Positions 35,903 through 44,792 are shown, counted from the stretch's first letter. The stretch: DNA of 64,000 nucleotides from Bacteroidetes bacterium SW_9_63_38 (GCA_003022435.1 PXUA01000008.1:1-64000), one strand, 5' to 3'. Notes: generated by a model from the sequence alone, not told the origin. Numbers and translations: made by a program.

Positions 35903-36006
35903 TACCGATCCGTGAGAAAGTACGTAACCCATTTTCTCCAAGAGATGCGGACCGTGTGCAGCCGCAAGCAAGAAGCAAAGTTTGCAAACTTATTCACGTA
36001 TCGGTA
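35903..36006. mobile_element. MITE-like element, copy B (104 bp)
   Basis: The left end TACCGATCCGTGAGAAAGT and inverted right end ACTTATTCACGTATCGGTA match at 16 of 19 positions, with the same three mismatched positions as copy A. The interior is similar to copies A and D (CCGTG..CAGCCGCAAGCA). It is the best-preserved copy. Confidence 0.8.
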
Positions 36007-36280
36007 CGTTCACAATTCACTACACGCGGAGAAGCACAGCTGCTTTCTCTCCCAGTCGTGCAGAAATCGCATATGTGCGTGCAGTGTCCCGACTCCTATC
36101 GGGGTGGGGGTATGTGGGTGGGCGATATTGCTCCTACCGAACGCCTACCTCGCCGGATCGAAAAGGGTTCGGCTGTGCGAATCGACAAGTCTTTAGTCGG
36201 TTACGCCCAGAGCCGGCCCACAGGATTCTATTCCCTGACGATTCCTGAGAGCGCGAATGTTCTCTCGTGGAACATCCTTC
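36007..36280. other. Non-coding remainder of the rnpA-yidC gap
   Basis: No gene is recognised in this stretch on either strand. I looked for a yidD-like CxxxPTCSxY pattern, usually found here, and did not see it. Confidence 0.5.
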
Positions 36281-36745
36281 CTACGGATTGTCGGTGTTCG
36301 GGCTCGTGTCGTCGAGCGCGGACTGGAGGATGGTCGCCATCTGGGTCATCGCGTCCGGCAGATCGTCGTGGATGTCGTCGGCCCGGGCCGGATTCCCGCG
36401 GAAGAGAATCATCAGAATGAGGGCGTCGGGCCGAGACACGAAAAGGTCTACCAGGGTGTGCTGATGCACCCGGTAGACCTCTCGCAACAGGCGCCGCACG
36501 CGGTTGCGTTCAACGCCACTGTCCACACGGCGGCCCGGCGCAAAGCCGACCTGGAGGGGCACGTCGTGCCCAATCTGTTCCCGATCCACGACGCGGGCGA
36601 GGAGACGGATCGTTCCGTCCGCAACCGTCCGCACATCGTCCCGCGACCGGTCAAACAGCGAGCGGATGAGCCGCCGCCGCTTAAGCCGATGCGACTTCGG
36701 GAACGTGTGGCGCCGGTCCGGATCGGTCGGGTCGGGGCGAACCAC
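36281..36745 (-). CDS. rnpA: Ribonuclease P protein component
   Basis: The protein is 154 aa from a GTG start 9 bp after rpmH. It has an N-terminal FPKSHRLKRRRLIRSLFDR and the RNR motif RRVDSGVERNRVRRLLREVYR that contacts RNase P RNA. The C-terminal half is longer and more acidic than usual (DALILMILFRG then a charged tail). It processes the 5' ends of pre-tRNAs. The order rpmH-rnpA is the conserved ribosomal-origin arrangement. Confidence 0.92.
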   Translation of the reverse strand: MVRPDPTDPDRRHTFPKSHRLKRRRLIRSLFDRSRDDVRTVADGTIRLLARVVDREQIGHDVPLQVGFAPGRRVDSGVERNRVRRLLREVYRVHQHTLVDLFVSRPDALILMILFRGNPARADDIHDDLPDAMTQMATILQSALDDTSPNTDNP

Positions 36746-36754
36746 GAGCGGGCG

Positions 36755-36919
36755 TTACACAGGCTTGCCGGAGTCTTCGTCGCTCACGGAGAGCTTCTCG
36801 CGGCCCTTCTTGCGACGCCGCTTGATGACCTCCTGGCCCTCCTTCGTCTTCATGCGCTCCAGAAAGCCGTGCTTCTTCTTGCGCTTTTTGTTGCTGGGCT
36901 GGTAGGTGCGCTTTGGCAT
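36755..36919 (-). CDS. rpmH: Ribosomal protein bL34
   Basis: The protein is 54 aa. [20 protein letters not shown], then [20 protein letters not shown] matches L34 throughout (PSxxKRKRxHGFRxRM, then GRxVLxxRRxKGR). A short acidic tail [11 protein letters not shown] is added. It is the first gene of the rpmH-rnpA unit. Confidence 0.97.
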   Translation of the reverse strand: MPKRTYQPSNKKRKKKHGFLERMKTKEGQEVIKRRRKKGREKLSVSDEDSGKPV

Positions 36920-37047
36920 GGCGACAAGATTGGATTGATATAAATCAGATCACGCGGCCGATTGTAACGAGGGGTCTGCGCCGTTGTTTTGTGTTTTGCC
37001 CCTCTTCTACGAAGACACGGTCAATTTGAAAGTACGCGTGGAGGCGT

Positions 37048-37110
37048 GGATGCTGCGGAGGCATGGAGACAGCGCACACGTGCGTCCATGTATCCGCGGC
37101 CTCCGCATCC
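37048..37110. repeat. Imperfect palindromic repeat upstream of tRNA-Gly
   Basis: Arms GGATGC..GCGGAGGCATGGA (from 37048) and the complementary segment ending GCATCC at 37110 form a bulged hairpin. It is the same motif family as the elements near 21.4 and 23.1 kb. It lies between the divergent rpmH and tRNA-Gly. Confidence 0.55.
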
Positions 37111-37178
37111 TGCCGGGCGTAGACGTACCTGGAACTGGCGCCGCCGTTTCGCATAGGGGAGTGGTGTGAAAACGATAA

Positions 37179-37250
37179 GCGGGAGTAGCTCAGTGGCAGA
37201 GCATCAGCTTCCCAAGCTGAAGGTCGCGGGTTCGATCCCCGTCTCCCGCT
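37179..37250 (+). tRNA. tRNA-Gly (CCC)
   Basis: The cloverleaf runs from acceptor GCGGGAG to CTCCCGC. The D-arm is AGCTCAGTGGCAGAGC, the anticodon stem TCAGC/GCTGA encloses loop TTCCCAA (anticodon CCC), and the T-arm is GCGGGTTCGATCCCCGT. The CCA end is not encoded. Confidence 0.95.
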
Positions 37251-37356
37251 CTCTTCTCAGTGTCGGTTTTCGGGTGGCGAATGGGGAATGCCGCCAGGGT
37301 TTTTGATACTGCACCTCCCAATTCGACATTCGCAATTCGACACTCACTACTGTTTC

Positions 37357-37430
37357 GGGCGGTTAGCTCAGCGGTTTAGAGCACCTGCCTTACAAGCAGG
37401 ACGTCGCTGGTTCAAATCCAGCACCGCCCA
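37357..37430 (+). tRNA. tRNA-Val (TAC)
   Basis: Acceptor arms are GGGCGGT and ACCGCCC. The D-arm is AGCTCAGCGGTTTAGAGC, the anticodon stem CCTGC/GCAGG encloses loop CTTACAA (anticodon TAC), and the T-arm is GCTGGTTCAAATCCAGC. It lies 106 bp after tRNA-Gly and is possibly co-transcribed with it. Confidence 0.95.
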
Positions 37431-37529
37431 CCTTTCTCTCTTCAACCAAGTCGTCCGCCTGGACTCCCCCCCGTCCACGGCACGTCGTCCCGTGAATGCA
37501 CGCACATCGTACCGGTCCCTCCCGATTTT

Positions 37530-37667
37530 GTGGAGCGGTCGCGGGATGCACTCGAGGGCACCATTGACGTGGAAAGTGCCCCCGATCAGGGAAGCCGCTT
37601 TACCGTCCGCCTGCCGAAAACCCCGTCGTCGGACCCCGCGGACGCCCCTTCGGATCCCAGGGCGACC
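37530..37667 (+). pseudogene. C-terminal fragment of a histidine kinase ATPase domain
   Basis: The frame reads LEGTIDVESAPDQGSRFTVR followed by LPKTPSSDPADAPSD. This is the last strand block (G-x-I-x-V-x-S-x-x-x-x-G-x-x-F-x-V-x-LP) of a HATPase domain. Nothing resembling the N, G1 or G2 boxes precedes it, and the transposase remnant begins directly after it. It is probably a gene truncated by the insertion. Confidence 0.5.
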
Positions 37668-38549
37668 TCATCTAAATCCGAGGATCTTTTCGGGGTGGCG
37701 CTCATCCCATCCGGCTTTCTTGCGTCGCGCTTTCAAGCTCTTTCGGTCTTCCATCTGACGAGGAGCGTTTAGCGCAATCCGTCGGAGAAGCCCGACGTTT
37801 TCCGGAGCGCTTTCTTTCCGGATGCGACTGCTGTCTTCCTGGAAGCTCACATCGAGCGTCCAGTAGACCCGGTTTTCGATTCCCCAGTGTGAACGGACTG
37901 CCGTTCCAATCCGCTCGGCCGACGGGGCAAGACTGCTGATATAGTAGCGCCGCTCGGTTGTCTCCTCCCATTCCCACTGCTCGGTCTCCTCGTCCCATCA
38001 CCATCAGGGTCTAGACTCGCTGCGGGTGGCCTCTACCATCGCAAGGCTGCCGACGAGGACCGATTAGGCCCGGCCACTTGTCCCGGTCGGTCGATCCCCG
38101 AAGGATTCCCGAAGGGTCTTTCCATCGAGGGCGATTATCGCCTCTGAAGAAGAGTCTGAATCGTTGTTCTTCACGTCCGATTGCTTCACGTCCGATTGCT
38201 TCACGTCCGATTGCTTCTCATTTTCTTGCTCCATCCAGCGCTTGACCGCAGCAGTCCACCGGCGAAAGCGGTTCTCGAAGGCAGTCGGATCCAATCGCGA
38301 GATCACCCGGCGAAAGGTGTCGTCCGATGGAGTTCCGTTCGACAAATCGAGAAATTGGCCCAGCCACTCCCGCTTCGACTCCCCGAAGGTCTCCATATCG
38401 GACCCTCCTTCAGCCCCGGAAATCACTGCACGTATCGCAATAAACAGCACGTTGATAAGCGGATGCTCCTTCGTTCGATCGACTCGTGGATCATCCAAAT
38501 CGGCAAAATGGTCGATCAGAGGAGGCTTGCAGGCGGTTGACATTGGCAT
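37668..38549 (-). pseudogene. Decayed ISAs1-family transposase
   Basis: The N-terminal part (from MPMSTACKPPLIDHFADLDD, ATG at 38549) reads DPRVDRTKEHPLINVLFIAI, GESKREWLGQFLDLSNGTPSDDTFRRV and ALDGKTLRESFGD before a stop at 38064. In another frame further on, the family's C-terminus appears: RYYISSL, RSHWGIENRVYWTLDVSFQE and SAPENVGLLRRIALN. The central DDE section is deleted and frames are shifted, so it cannot be active. A 15-bp unit is repeated three times inside (SDVKQ). Confidence 0.85.
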
Positions 38550-38759
38550 TTTACCGGTCAGAGAAAGAAAGCGCTGGAGACATTTTGCCAATATACAACT
38601 CCCACCGAAAAATTAGAGGAGGTAGCCCCGCGGTCATCGCCCACGCAACGAAGGATGGGTCTCCTGCTCGTCTCCAACGCGTCCGGAGGTCTTCACGTGC
38701 GTGTGAACTGTACTGCCGGTCTCAGGCGTGGGGAGGACATCCTCAGTCACCGGTTTTCA

Positions 38760-38927
38760 TCACCCCTCGCCGTTCTCTTTGCGAATGCTCACTTCATCCC
38801 CACAGTAATCGAACACCTTTCCTCCATAGTGGGTGCGGAATTCATCTTCGGTGCCCGCTTCGGAGGGGACCCATTTGCCTGTCCGGGCAGTGCTTCCCCC
38901 GACTATGCAGTGGGCCTGATCGGTTCG
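38760..38927 (-). pseudogene. Unrecognised protein-like fragment
   Basis: The minus-strand frame ends with TGKWVPSEAGTEDEFRTHYG, then GKVFDYCGDEVSIRKENGEG and a stop. The composition is protein-like, but no start codon or known domain precedes it. It lies next to the IS remnant and may be the tail of a disrupted gene. I cannot name a family. Confidence 0.3.
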
Positions 38928-38971
38928 TCCAAAAGCAGCGTGGGGAGGGACGGCTGCGCGAATCGGGAGGG

Positions 38972-39553
38972 CTATCGTCCCGAGTCGTCGGCGGAGGCCA
39001 ACAGGACCGCGCGGCGAAGGACCGCCCACTGGCCGTCGGAGGCATCGGGGTGATGAGGATTTTCGTCGCGCAGCCACCGCTCTACGGTCGTGAGGTGGAC
39101 ATCTTCTTCAGCCCGCTCGGCCACAGCCCGGTACACGTCGTCAGGCGTCTCCACATCCGGCTTCCCCATCACCGTCCAGGCCAGCCGGGCGTATCGCCGC
39201 GTCGGCTCGGGCACCGCGACGGCATTGCCCCCCTCGGCAGGCCCCAGCGCTCGGCGGCGGAGCTCGTGCTGCACCGCCTGTCGGCGGACCTGGAGCGCGT
39301 TGTAGCGAAGGGCCGCCTCCACGTAAGCGGCCTGCTTCTCGGCGGTCACCGGGCCCTGGGCCTCCACGGGGCCCGGCGCCGGCAACTCATCGTCGAGCCG
39401 CGCCAGCGCTTCGTCAATCGTATCGCGGAGGGCACGCAGGTCGGCCAGTCCCAGGTCTCGGGCCTGCGTCGTCGCATCGTCGCAGGCACTGCGCAGGCGC
39501 TCTCGCCACTCAGCACGGAGCTGCTGCAGCGAAGCGGAAGAGGCATCACTCAT
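38972..39553 (-). CDS. Hypothetical protein with coiled-coil N-terminus
   Basis: The protein is about 193 aa from MSDASSASLQQLRAEWRERL. The first 100 residues are Ala/Leu/Arg/Glu-rich helices with heptad-like spacing (LADLRALRDTIDEALARLDD, KQAAYVEAALRYNALQVRR). The second half (WTVMGKPDVETPDDVYRAV, TTVERWLRDENPHH) looks like a small helical, perhaps helix-turn-helix, domain. No family is recognised. It is divergent from the first EF-hand gene. Confidence 0.6.
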   Translation of the reverse strand: MSDASSASLQQLRAEWRERLRSACDDATTQARDLGLADLRALRDTIDEALARLDDELPAPGPVEAQGPVTAEKQAAYVEAALRYNALQVRRQAVQHELRRRALGPAEGGNAVAVPEPTRRYARLAWTVMGKPDVETPDDVYRAVAERAEEDVHLTTVERWLRDENPHHPDASDGQWAVLRRAVLLASADDSGR

Positions 39554-39793
39554 GACCACTCATAGAACGAATGCGGATTGACGCGGCACCCTGAACGGGA
39601 TTTCGGGCGATCCAAAGGGCGGCGATCGGTCGCGGTTCCGCACTTCGACGACACGCCCCCGGCTTGAATCACGACCGGCACGGCACCGGCTCTTGTAATT
39701 ATGCCCGCAGCTCGTTTGTATCCACGCACGGACTTCGTCGAAAAAGAGCGAGGTCCATTGCTCCCATCCACTCGTAGACGGTTCACCTCCATC

Positions 39794-40357
39794 ATGATCG
39801 GGGATCTTCAGCGCCGCAAGGCCTCGCACTACTTCGACCTCATCGACGAAGATGACAACGGCCTCGTAGAAGCGGCCGACTTCGAACTCCGGGCCGACCG
39901 CCTGGCGGAGACGCGCAACGTCACCGACCCGGAAGCCCAGGCAGAACTTCAGAAACGCGTCCTGAGCTGGTGGGAGCACCTCTGCGCCCTGGCCGACACG
40001 GATGACGACGACCGGATCACACGCGAGGAATGGCAAACCTACTGGGAGGCCCTTCAAGTCAGCATCGAGGAAGGGGGGGAAACCGAGAAGCGGACCCTTG
40101 AGAGCCTCGAACGGGCCGCCCGCGGCACCTTCGAGGCGATACGGAGGACGGAGGACGGCACCGTCACGGAGGCGGAGTATCTGGACTGGCTGCACGCCTG
40201 GAACGTCGAGGCGGACCGTGCCGACTTCGACCGCCTCGACCGCGACGGCACCGGCAATCTTTCCGAGGACGATCTCATCCAGGCCGTGCGCGAATTCTAC
40301 CTCTCTAACGACCCGAATGCCCCCGGCAACGTCCTGTACGGCGAACTGCCTGGGTAA
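39794..40357 (+). CDS. EF-hand calcium-binding protein (calerythrin-like), paralogue 1
   Basis: The protein is 187 aa from the ATG at 39794 (MIGDLQRRKASHYFDLI). EF-hand loops are visible at DEDDNGLVEAADF, DTDDDDRITREEW and DRDGTGNLSEDDL; a fourth (RTEDGTVTEAEY) is degenerate. The layout is that of sarcoplasmic calcium-binding protein or calerythrin. It has no signal peptide, so it is probably a cytoplasmic Ca2+ buffer or sensor. The next gene is a same-length paralogue. Both end DPxAPGNxLYGELP. Confidence 0.88.
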   Translation: MIGDLQRRKASHYFDLIDEDDNGLVEAADFELRADRLAETRNVTDPEAQAELQKRVLSWWEHLCALADTDDDDRITREEWQTYWEALQVSIEEGGETEKRTLESLERAARGTFEAIRRTEDGTVTEAEYLDWLHAWNVEADRADFDRLDRDGTGNLSEDDLIQAVREFYLSNDPNAPGNVLYGELPG

Positions 40358-40726
40358 CGACGGTCCCCGTACGGCCATCGCATTAACAGTTGCCGGCATC
40401 TACAGCCCCAGGTCCCTATTGTCCGCAGCGGCCCCCGTACACGTGTTACGTGACGGCAATCTCGGGATTGGGTATTGCTCTACGCAGCATCGACTCTGAA
40501 AGCCGTTGCGAGCCGCTTTTCTGGACGCGTCTTCAGGTTTTCGATAGCGGCCGCTTATTGCTGCTGCCCCCGTGACTGGACCTCTGGGATCTTCCTCCTC
40601 TGCCGGACAGAGCCTTCCCTCTCCTGAAAGACGCTGAACATGCGCGTGCCGTACTCGGCCGACGCAACCTGTTCCGGCACGCCGTGTACACGTGTTCCCC
40701 TTTCTTTTCAACGTTTTCCTATACCT
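40358..40726. other. 369-bp spacer between EF-hand paralogues
   Basis: No ORF with protein-like composition is present. The 11-bp string GTACACGTGTT occurs at about 40437 and again at about 40684, which could be a shared regulatory motif. Otherwise featureless. Confidence 0.4.
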
Positions 40727-41290
40727 ATGACCGGTGAACTCCAGCGGGAGAAGGCCGCGTACTACTTCTCGCTCATTGACGAGGACGATAACAAATATAT
40801 CGAAGCCTACGACTTCGAGAGCCGGGCGGAGCGACTGGTAGAGGCCCGCGGCGTCACGGACCCGGACGCCGAAGCAGCCCTCCGTGATCAGGTGATGAAC
40901 TGGTGGCATCACCTCTGCAACGTGGCGGACCTGGACGGCGATGAACAGGTGACGCGGCACGAATGGCAGCGCTACTGGCAGGGCCTCCAGGCCGCCGTTG
41001 AGAAGGGCGGCGACGCCAACGAGGCCGTGCTGGAAGGTCTGGAGCATGCCGCGCGCGCGACCTTTCGCTCCATGAAGGTGAACGACGGCGACCAGGTCAC
41101 CCTGGAAGAGTACGCCGACTGGCTCGCCGCCTGGGGCGTCGACGACGCCGAGACGCCGTTCGAACGGCTCGACCGCGACGACACCGGCGGCCTCACCGAG
41201 GACAACCTCGTCCAGGCCGTGCGCGAATTTTACCTCTCCAACGATCCGGATGCCCCCGGCAACGCGCTCTACGGCGAGCTGCCGGAGTAG
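40727..41290 (+). CDS. EF-hand calcium-binding protein (calerythrin-like), paralogue 2
   Basis: The protein is 187 aa from the ATG at 40727 (MTGELQREKAAYYFSLI) and aligns with the upstream gene without gaps. Loops are DEDDNKYIEAYDF, DLDGDEQVTRHEW and DRDDTGGLTEDNL, with the third degenerate (KVNDGDQVTLEEY). A tandem duplication is clear. Charge and loop residues differ, suggesting different Ca2+ affinity. The substrate or partner is unknown. Confidence 0.88.
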   Translation: MTGELQREKAAYYFSLIDEDDNKYIEAYDFESRAERLVEARGVTDPDAEAALRDQVMNWWHHLCNVADLDGDEQVTRHEWQRYWQGLQAAVEKGGDANEAVLEGLEHAARATFRSMKVNDGDQVTLEEYADWLAAWGVDDAETPFERLDRDDTGGLTEDNLVQAVREFYLSNDPDAPGNALYGELPE

Positions 41291-41499
41291 CACCCGGCCT
41301 TCGTGCCCGACATTCGTGCTCGCGATAACGTCACCCCCCAGCCACCGTGGAGGCAATGAGCGCCTTTCTGTCGGCCGGCGCTCCCGCCGAGTAAAGACGT
41401 CCCTCGTCCAACGGGTCGGGATGCAGCGGATGTCCCTACGGGCAGAGTCGCCCGCACCGCGCACGACGACCCCGCAGTTCGTACAACCTCGTTCTCCGG

Positions 41500-42322
41500 A
41501 TGGCCTCCCTTTTCGACACGGCTCCGTGCGGATTTCTGTCGTTTACCGACGACGGGTACGTCCAGACGGCTAATCGGACGCTGCTCGACCTGCTGGGCCG
41601 GAGCCGGGACGACGTTGAAAGGCACCCCATCGAAACGCTTCTGCCCCGGGCGCCCGGCTGTTCTACCACGCCCACCTCTTCCCCCTCCTCCGCATGCGGG
41701 GGCACGTCAACGAAGTGTACCTGTCCTTCCGCCCGAGCGAGGGAGAGGACGTGCGCTGCCTCCTCAACGCAACCCGCACGGGGCGCGACGGCCGCCCCGT
41801 TAACGACGCCGTGCTCATGCCGTTCGAGGAGCGCACCCAGTACGAGGACGAGATTCTGCAGGCCGAGCAGGCCGCCGAGCAGGCCAACCGGGCCAAGGAC
41901 GAATTCCTGTCCACCGTCTCCCACGAGCTGCGCACGCCCATCAGCACCATCAAGAGCCTGTCGCAGTACCTCTCGATGGGCGTGCGGGGACCGGTCTCCG
42001 ACGAGCAAACGGACTACCTCAACCGCATCGAGGCGGCCGCCGGCTACCTCGACACGCTCATCAACGACATCCTCGACTTCGCCCGCCTGGAGGCCGGCTC
42101 CGTCCCGACCACGAGCAAGCTCACATCTTCGATCCGTTCGTGCAAGGCAAGCGCCCCGAGCCCCCGAACTCTGAGGGCGGGGTGGGGTTCGGACTGGCTA
42201 TCAGCCGCGATCTGGCACGGGCCGTGGACGGCGCACTGTCCGTCGACAGCACGGAGGGCGAAGGCACCACGTGTACCCTGTCTCTGCCCGTGAGCGAGGC
42301 CCCGCTCGGCGAGTCGTCCTAA
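41500..42322 (+). pseudogene. Broken PAS histidine kinase
   Basis: The PAS part starts at 41500 (FDTAPCGFLSFTDDGYVQTA). Near 41650 the frame shifts by one base within a C/G-rich run. It continues as LFYHAHLFPLLRMRGHVNEV, then the HisKA box KDEFLSTVSHELRTPISTIK. After VPTTSKL the whole N and G1 part of the ATPase is missing. A third frame then gives FDPFVQGKRPEPP and GGVGFGLAISRDLARAVDGA, the end of the ATPase. One indel plus an internal deletion make it non-functional. Confidence 0.82.
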
Positions 42323-42533
42323 GCGTCCCGTCACCCCGACACGAAGGAACCGCTTTCATCCGCTATATCACACGATTTTCATTACTCAACTCACGAATGC
42401 GTAAGAACCCGTACACCGAAATGCGTATGGTGAAGGCGGAAGAATGATGTATCGAACGCTACTGCGGATTCCATATCTCTGCTGGACCGACGTAGTCTTC
42501 TTTGACCAGCGACGAACAATCCGGTCTTCTGCC

Positions 42534-42878
42534 ATGAGCCTGAGTGCGCCAAACTCGACCCTTTTTAATCCCGACACACTCACGACGCCGGACGTCCTCG
42601 ACCCAACCCAAATCCGAGTGGTCGAGCTCGAAAGCGAAGGCCGAGGCATCACCCGTCGCTTCGACTGCTACGAGTTGGAGTCTGAAGAGAAAATGTTTCG
42701 CCTCGCCGGCGACGAAGTTCAGGTGTGTGCGGTTCGCTGGGCAACGACTCCTGGCCTTGACCCCGAAATGGACGTGGACTGGACTGCGACGAGGCTCTCC
42801 TACTGGGAGGTCGACCAGATCCGGGTGTTTTCCTGGCCGACGCTGGAACTGATCCGGGTCTACCGCGACGTGGAGTAG
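42534..42878 (+). CDS. Hypothetical protein
   Basis: The protein is 114 aa from the ATG at 42534 (MSLSAPNSTLFNPDTLTTPD); an upstream start at 42444 is possible. It contains RVVELESEGRGITRRFDCYE, FRLAGDEVQVCAVRWATTPG and YWEVDQIRVFSWPTLELIRV, a mostly beta-strand pattern. No family is recognised. The composition is typical of the genome. Confidence 0.55.
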   Translation: MSLSAPNSTLFNPDTLTTPDVLDPTQIRVVELESEGRGITRRFDCYELESEEKMFRLAGDEVQVCAVRWATTPGLDPEMDVDWTATRLSYWEVDQIRVFSWPTLELIRVYRDVE

Positions 42879-43170
42879 TTCCGTCGGCCCCGATCAACGC
42901 GGCACCGGGCATTGTTCGGCACAGAAGCGGGACGATCCCTCAGAACCGTAGCCAACGGGACCGCTATCAACGGGTGTCGTAAGTTGTACAGCAGACGCGG
43001 CAATTGACGCCGAAAGAGCGTCCAGGTCTCGATCTAACGCGTGATCGCCTCGTGGATCGACCGGCCTTCTGAATCGTTGCGATTGTGTGTAGGCGTTTTT
43101 CACGCTCGCGCACGCAGGCACGGGATGCCTCAGAGACTTCTTCCGCTGGCTGGGTGGCCACCGCCACGTC

Positions 43171-43734
43171 GTGCTCGACGCCATTCGGGTCTACCTCGGG
43201 GCCGGGCTGTTCTTTCGGGGTTTGGTGCTCATGCTCACCGATACGGGGCTTCAACAGTTCACGGGCGGAGCCGCCGCGTCGCTCATGCCGTCTGGTATCG
43301 CTCTTTCTGGTATTGCTCTTTACGTGACAGCGGCCCATCTCGTCGGCGGCGCTCTTCTCGTGGTCGGCCTCTACGCACGGCTGGCCGCGCTCGTGCAACT
43401 TCCCATCCTGGCGGGAGCCGTGCTCCTCGTGCACTGGCAGGACGGCCTTCTGTCGGCCAACCAGTCGCTCGAATTTTCGGCCCTGGTGCTCTTCCTGCTC
43501 GCGCTGGTGGCCTTCTTCGGCGGCGGTCGCTGGTCGCCGGACGACCGCCGTAGCGCGCCCGACGAGTGGCGACAGGTCGCGTGGGTCCGAGTCCCTCTGT
43601 CCTCCCGCCGCGACGACGTAGGCAGAGGCCGAGCCGACCAGTGCCCGATGGATGTCGTATTAGGTGCGGAGCGGGGGCAACTCCTCATCCTTCGGGACGA
43701 AGCTGAGCGCCAGGCCGTTGTTGCAGTACCGTAG
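43171..43734 (+). CDS. DoxX-family membrane protein with questionable C-terminus
   Basis: A GTG start at 43171 gives VLDAIRVYLGAGLFFRGLVL, then three further helices (ALYVTAAHLVGGALLVVGLY, LPILAGAVLLVHW, FSALVLFLLALVAFF). This is the four-helix DoxX fold, a family linked to quinone or redox metabolism. After GGGRWSPDD the residues become Arg-rich and out of character, and the last 75 bp overlap the convergent msrB. The real protein probably ends near 43550, with a frameshift or readthrough beyond it. No ATG is available upstream. Confidence 0.7.
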   Translation: MLDAIRVYLGAGLFFRGLVLMLTDTGLQQFTGGAAASLMPSGIALSGIALYVTAAHLVGGALLVVGLYARLAALVQLPILAGAVLLVHWQDGLLSANQSLEFSALVLFLLALVAFFGGGRWSPDDRRSAPDEWRQVAWVRVPLSSRRDDVGRGRADQCPMDVVLGAERGQLLILRDEAERQAVVAVP

Positions 43735-44220
43735 CCCTGTCGGCTTCGGCCCATCTTTGAAAATATGCCCCTGGTGCCCCCCACAGCGGACGCAGTGGTA
43801 CTCGGTGCGGGGATATCCGAGCTTCATGTCTTTCATGGTCTCTACCCGTTCCTTCAGCGGCGCCCAGAAGCTGGGCCAGCCCGTCCCGCTCTTGTACTTC
43901 GTTTTCGAGGAGAAGAGGGGCAGTCGGCAACCGGTACAGATATAAGTACCTGTCCGCGTTTCCGTCAACAGCGGACTCGATCGACGCGGCTCTGTGCCCG
44001 CCTCGAAGAGAATGCGGTACACATCGGGCGCGAGGACCGACTTCCACGCCTCCTTGGACTTCTCCAGGGGCGAAAAGTCGTCCCGCAAGGAGTGGACATC
44101 CAGGGTATCGGACGCGACGGCGTCGGGCGCCGGTCGGGAACGAGAGCGGCCACAGGCCGACAGCACCGTCGGCACCGCGGCGGCCCAGGCAAGATGCTTC
44201 AGGAAAGCGGCTCGGTCCAT
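43660..44220 (-). CDS. msrB: Methionine-(R)-sulfoxide reductase, lipoprotein-like
   Basis: The protein is 186 aa. The N-terminal signal has the lipobox VLSACG (Cys23). The SelR domain follows with YICTGC and YHCVRC (zinc Cys pairs), SGTGWPSFW and GLRYCNNGLALSF, with the catalytic Cys in RYCNNG. It reduces methionine-R-sulfoxide; the signal places it in the periplasm or outer membrane. It converges with DoxX, with overlapping ends. Confidence 0.92.
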   Translation of the reverse strand: MDRAAFLKHLAWAAAVPTVLSACGRSRSRPAPDAVASDTLDVHSLRDDFSPLEKSKEAWKSVLAPDVYRILFEAGTEPRRSSPLLTETRTGTYICTGCRLPLFSSKTKYKSGTGWPSFWAPLKERVETMKDMKLGYPRTEYHCVRCGGHQGHIFKDGPKPTGLRYCNNGLALSFVPKDEELPPLRT

Positions 44221-44435
44221 CGTGAGTCAGGCATCAGAATTCAAAGGACGAAAGCTGTGTACCATCCTTTAGTGTCCCAATGGACCGAAGCGTTTCACAA
44301 CTGATGCAACGATTCCGGGAGGCAGGTTGACCTGGGAGACGGGTTGACCTGGGAGAAGAATCGACACGAGAGAGGCCTCCCTGGAGTACTCGTCCTGCGC
44401 AGGCGGGCGGAAGAGATGACGATCCTGCACAGAAT

Positions 44436-44465
44436 AAAAAAGACCCCCTCGGGTCAGTACCGAGG
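44436..44465 (-). terminator. Intrinsic terminator (minus strand)
   Basis: The perfect 6-bp stem CCTCGG/CCGAGG (44447-44465, 7-nt loop) is extended by C/G pairs. On the minus strand it is followed by a run of six T. It would stop transcription coming from the 44.5-44.8 kb island. Confidence 0.7.
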
Positions 44466-44792
44466 TGGCAAATTGCTGCTTCTGTTACTACGTGATACTA
44501 TCAGTATAACAAAGCACCCCCTGAGGGACGGTTAAAATTAGGGGGACGATGCAGTAACGGATACAAGAGTGCTCATTGTATCCGAACCAGACGAGGAAAC
44601 TCCCTGCCCCGAAAGCAAACGGAGGCGAGTCGAACCTTGCCGGTAGCGAACGGGGTTTCGGCGGGAAGTGGAAGCTTCGGATGATGACTCCCACCTCGTC
44701 CCAACCTCCGCAATCAGTATCCAGCTGTGCACTCACGTGGATTCCGTCGGGTCCCTTCGGTTCCGTCTCAACGACAACGGACAAAAAGAAAA
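44466..44792. ncRNA. Candidate RNA or small-ORF island between terminators
   Basis: No recognised gene is present. A 98-codon minus-strand ORF (44488-44784) has no family resemblance. The sequence holds self-complementary blocks such as CCGAAA near 44612 and TTTCGG near 44660, and an ATACT/AGTAT palindrome near 44497-44512. Intrinsic terminators border both sides. A non-coding RNA is possible, and the orientation is unclear. It does not match RNase P RNA, tmRNA or SRP RNA by eye. Confidence 0.3.
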
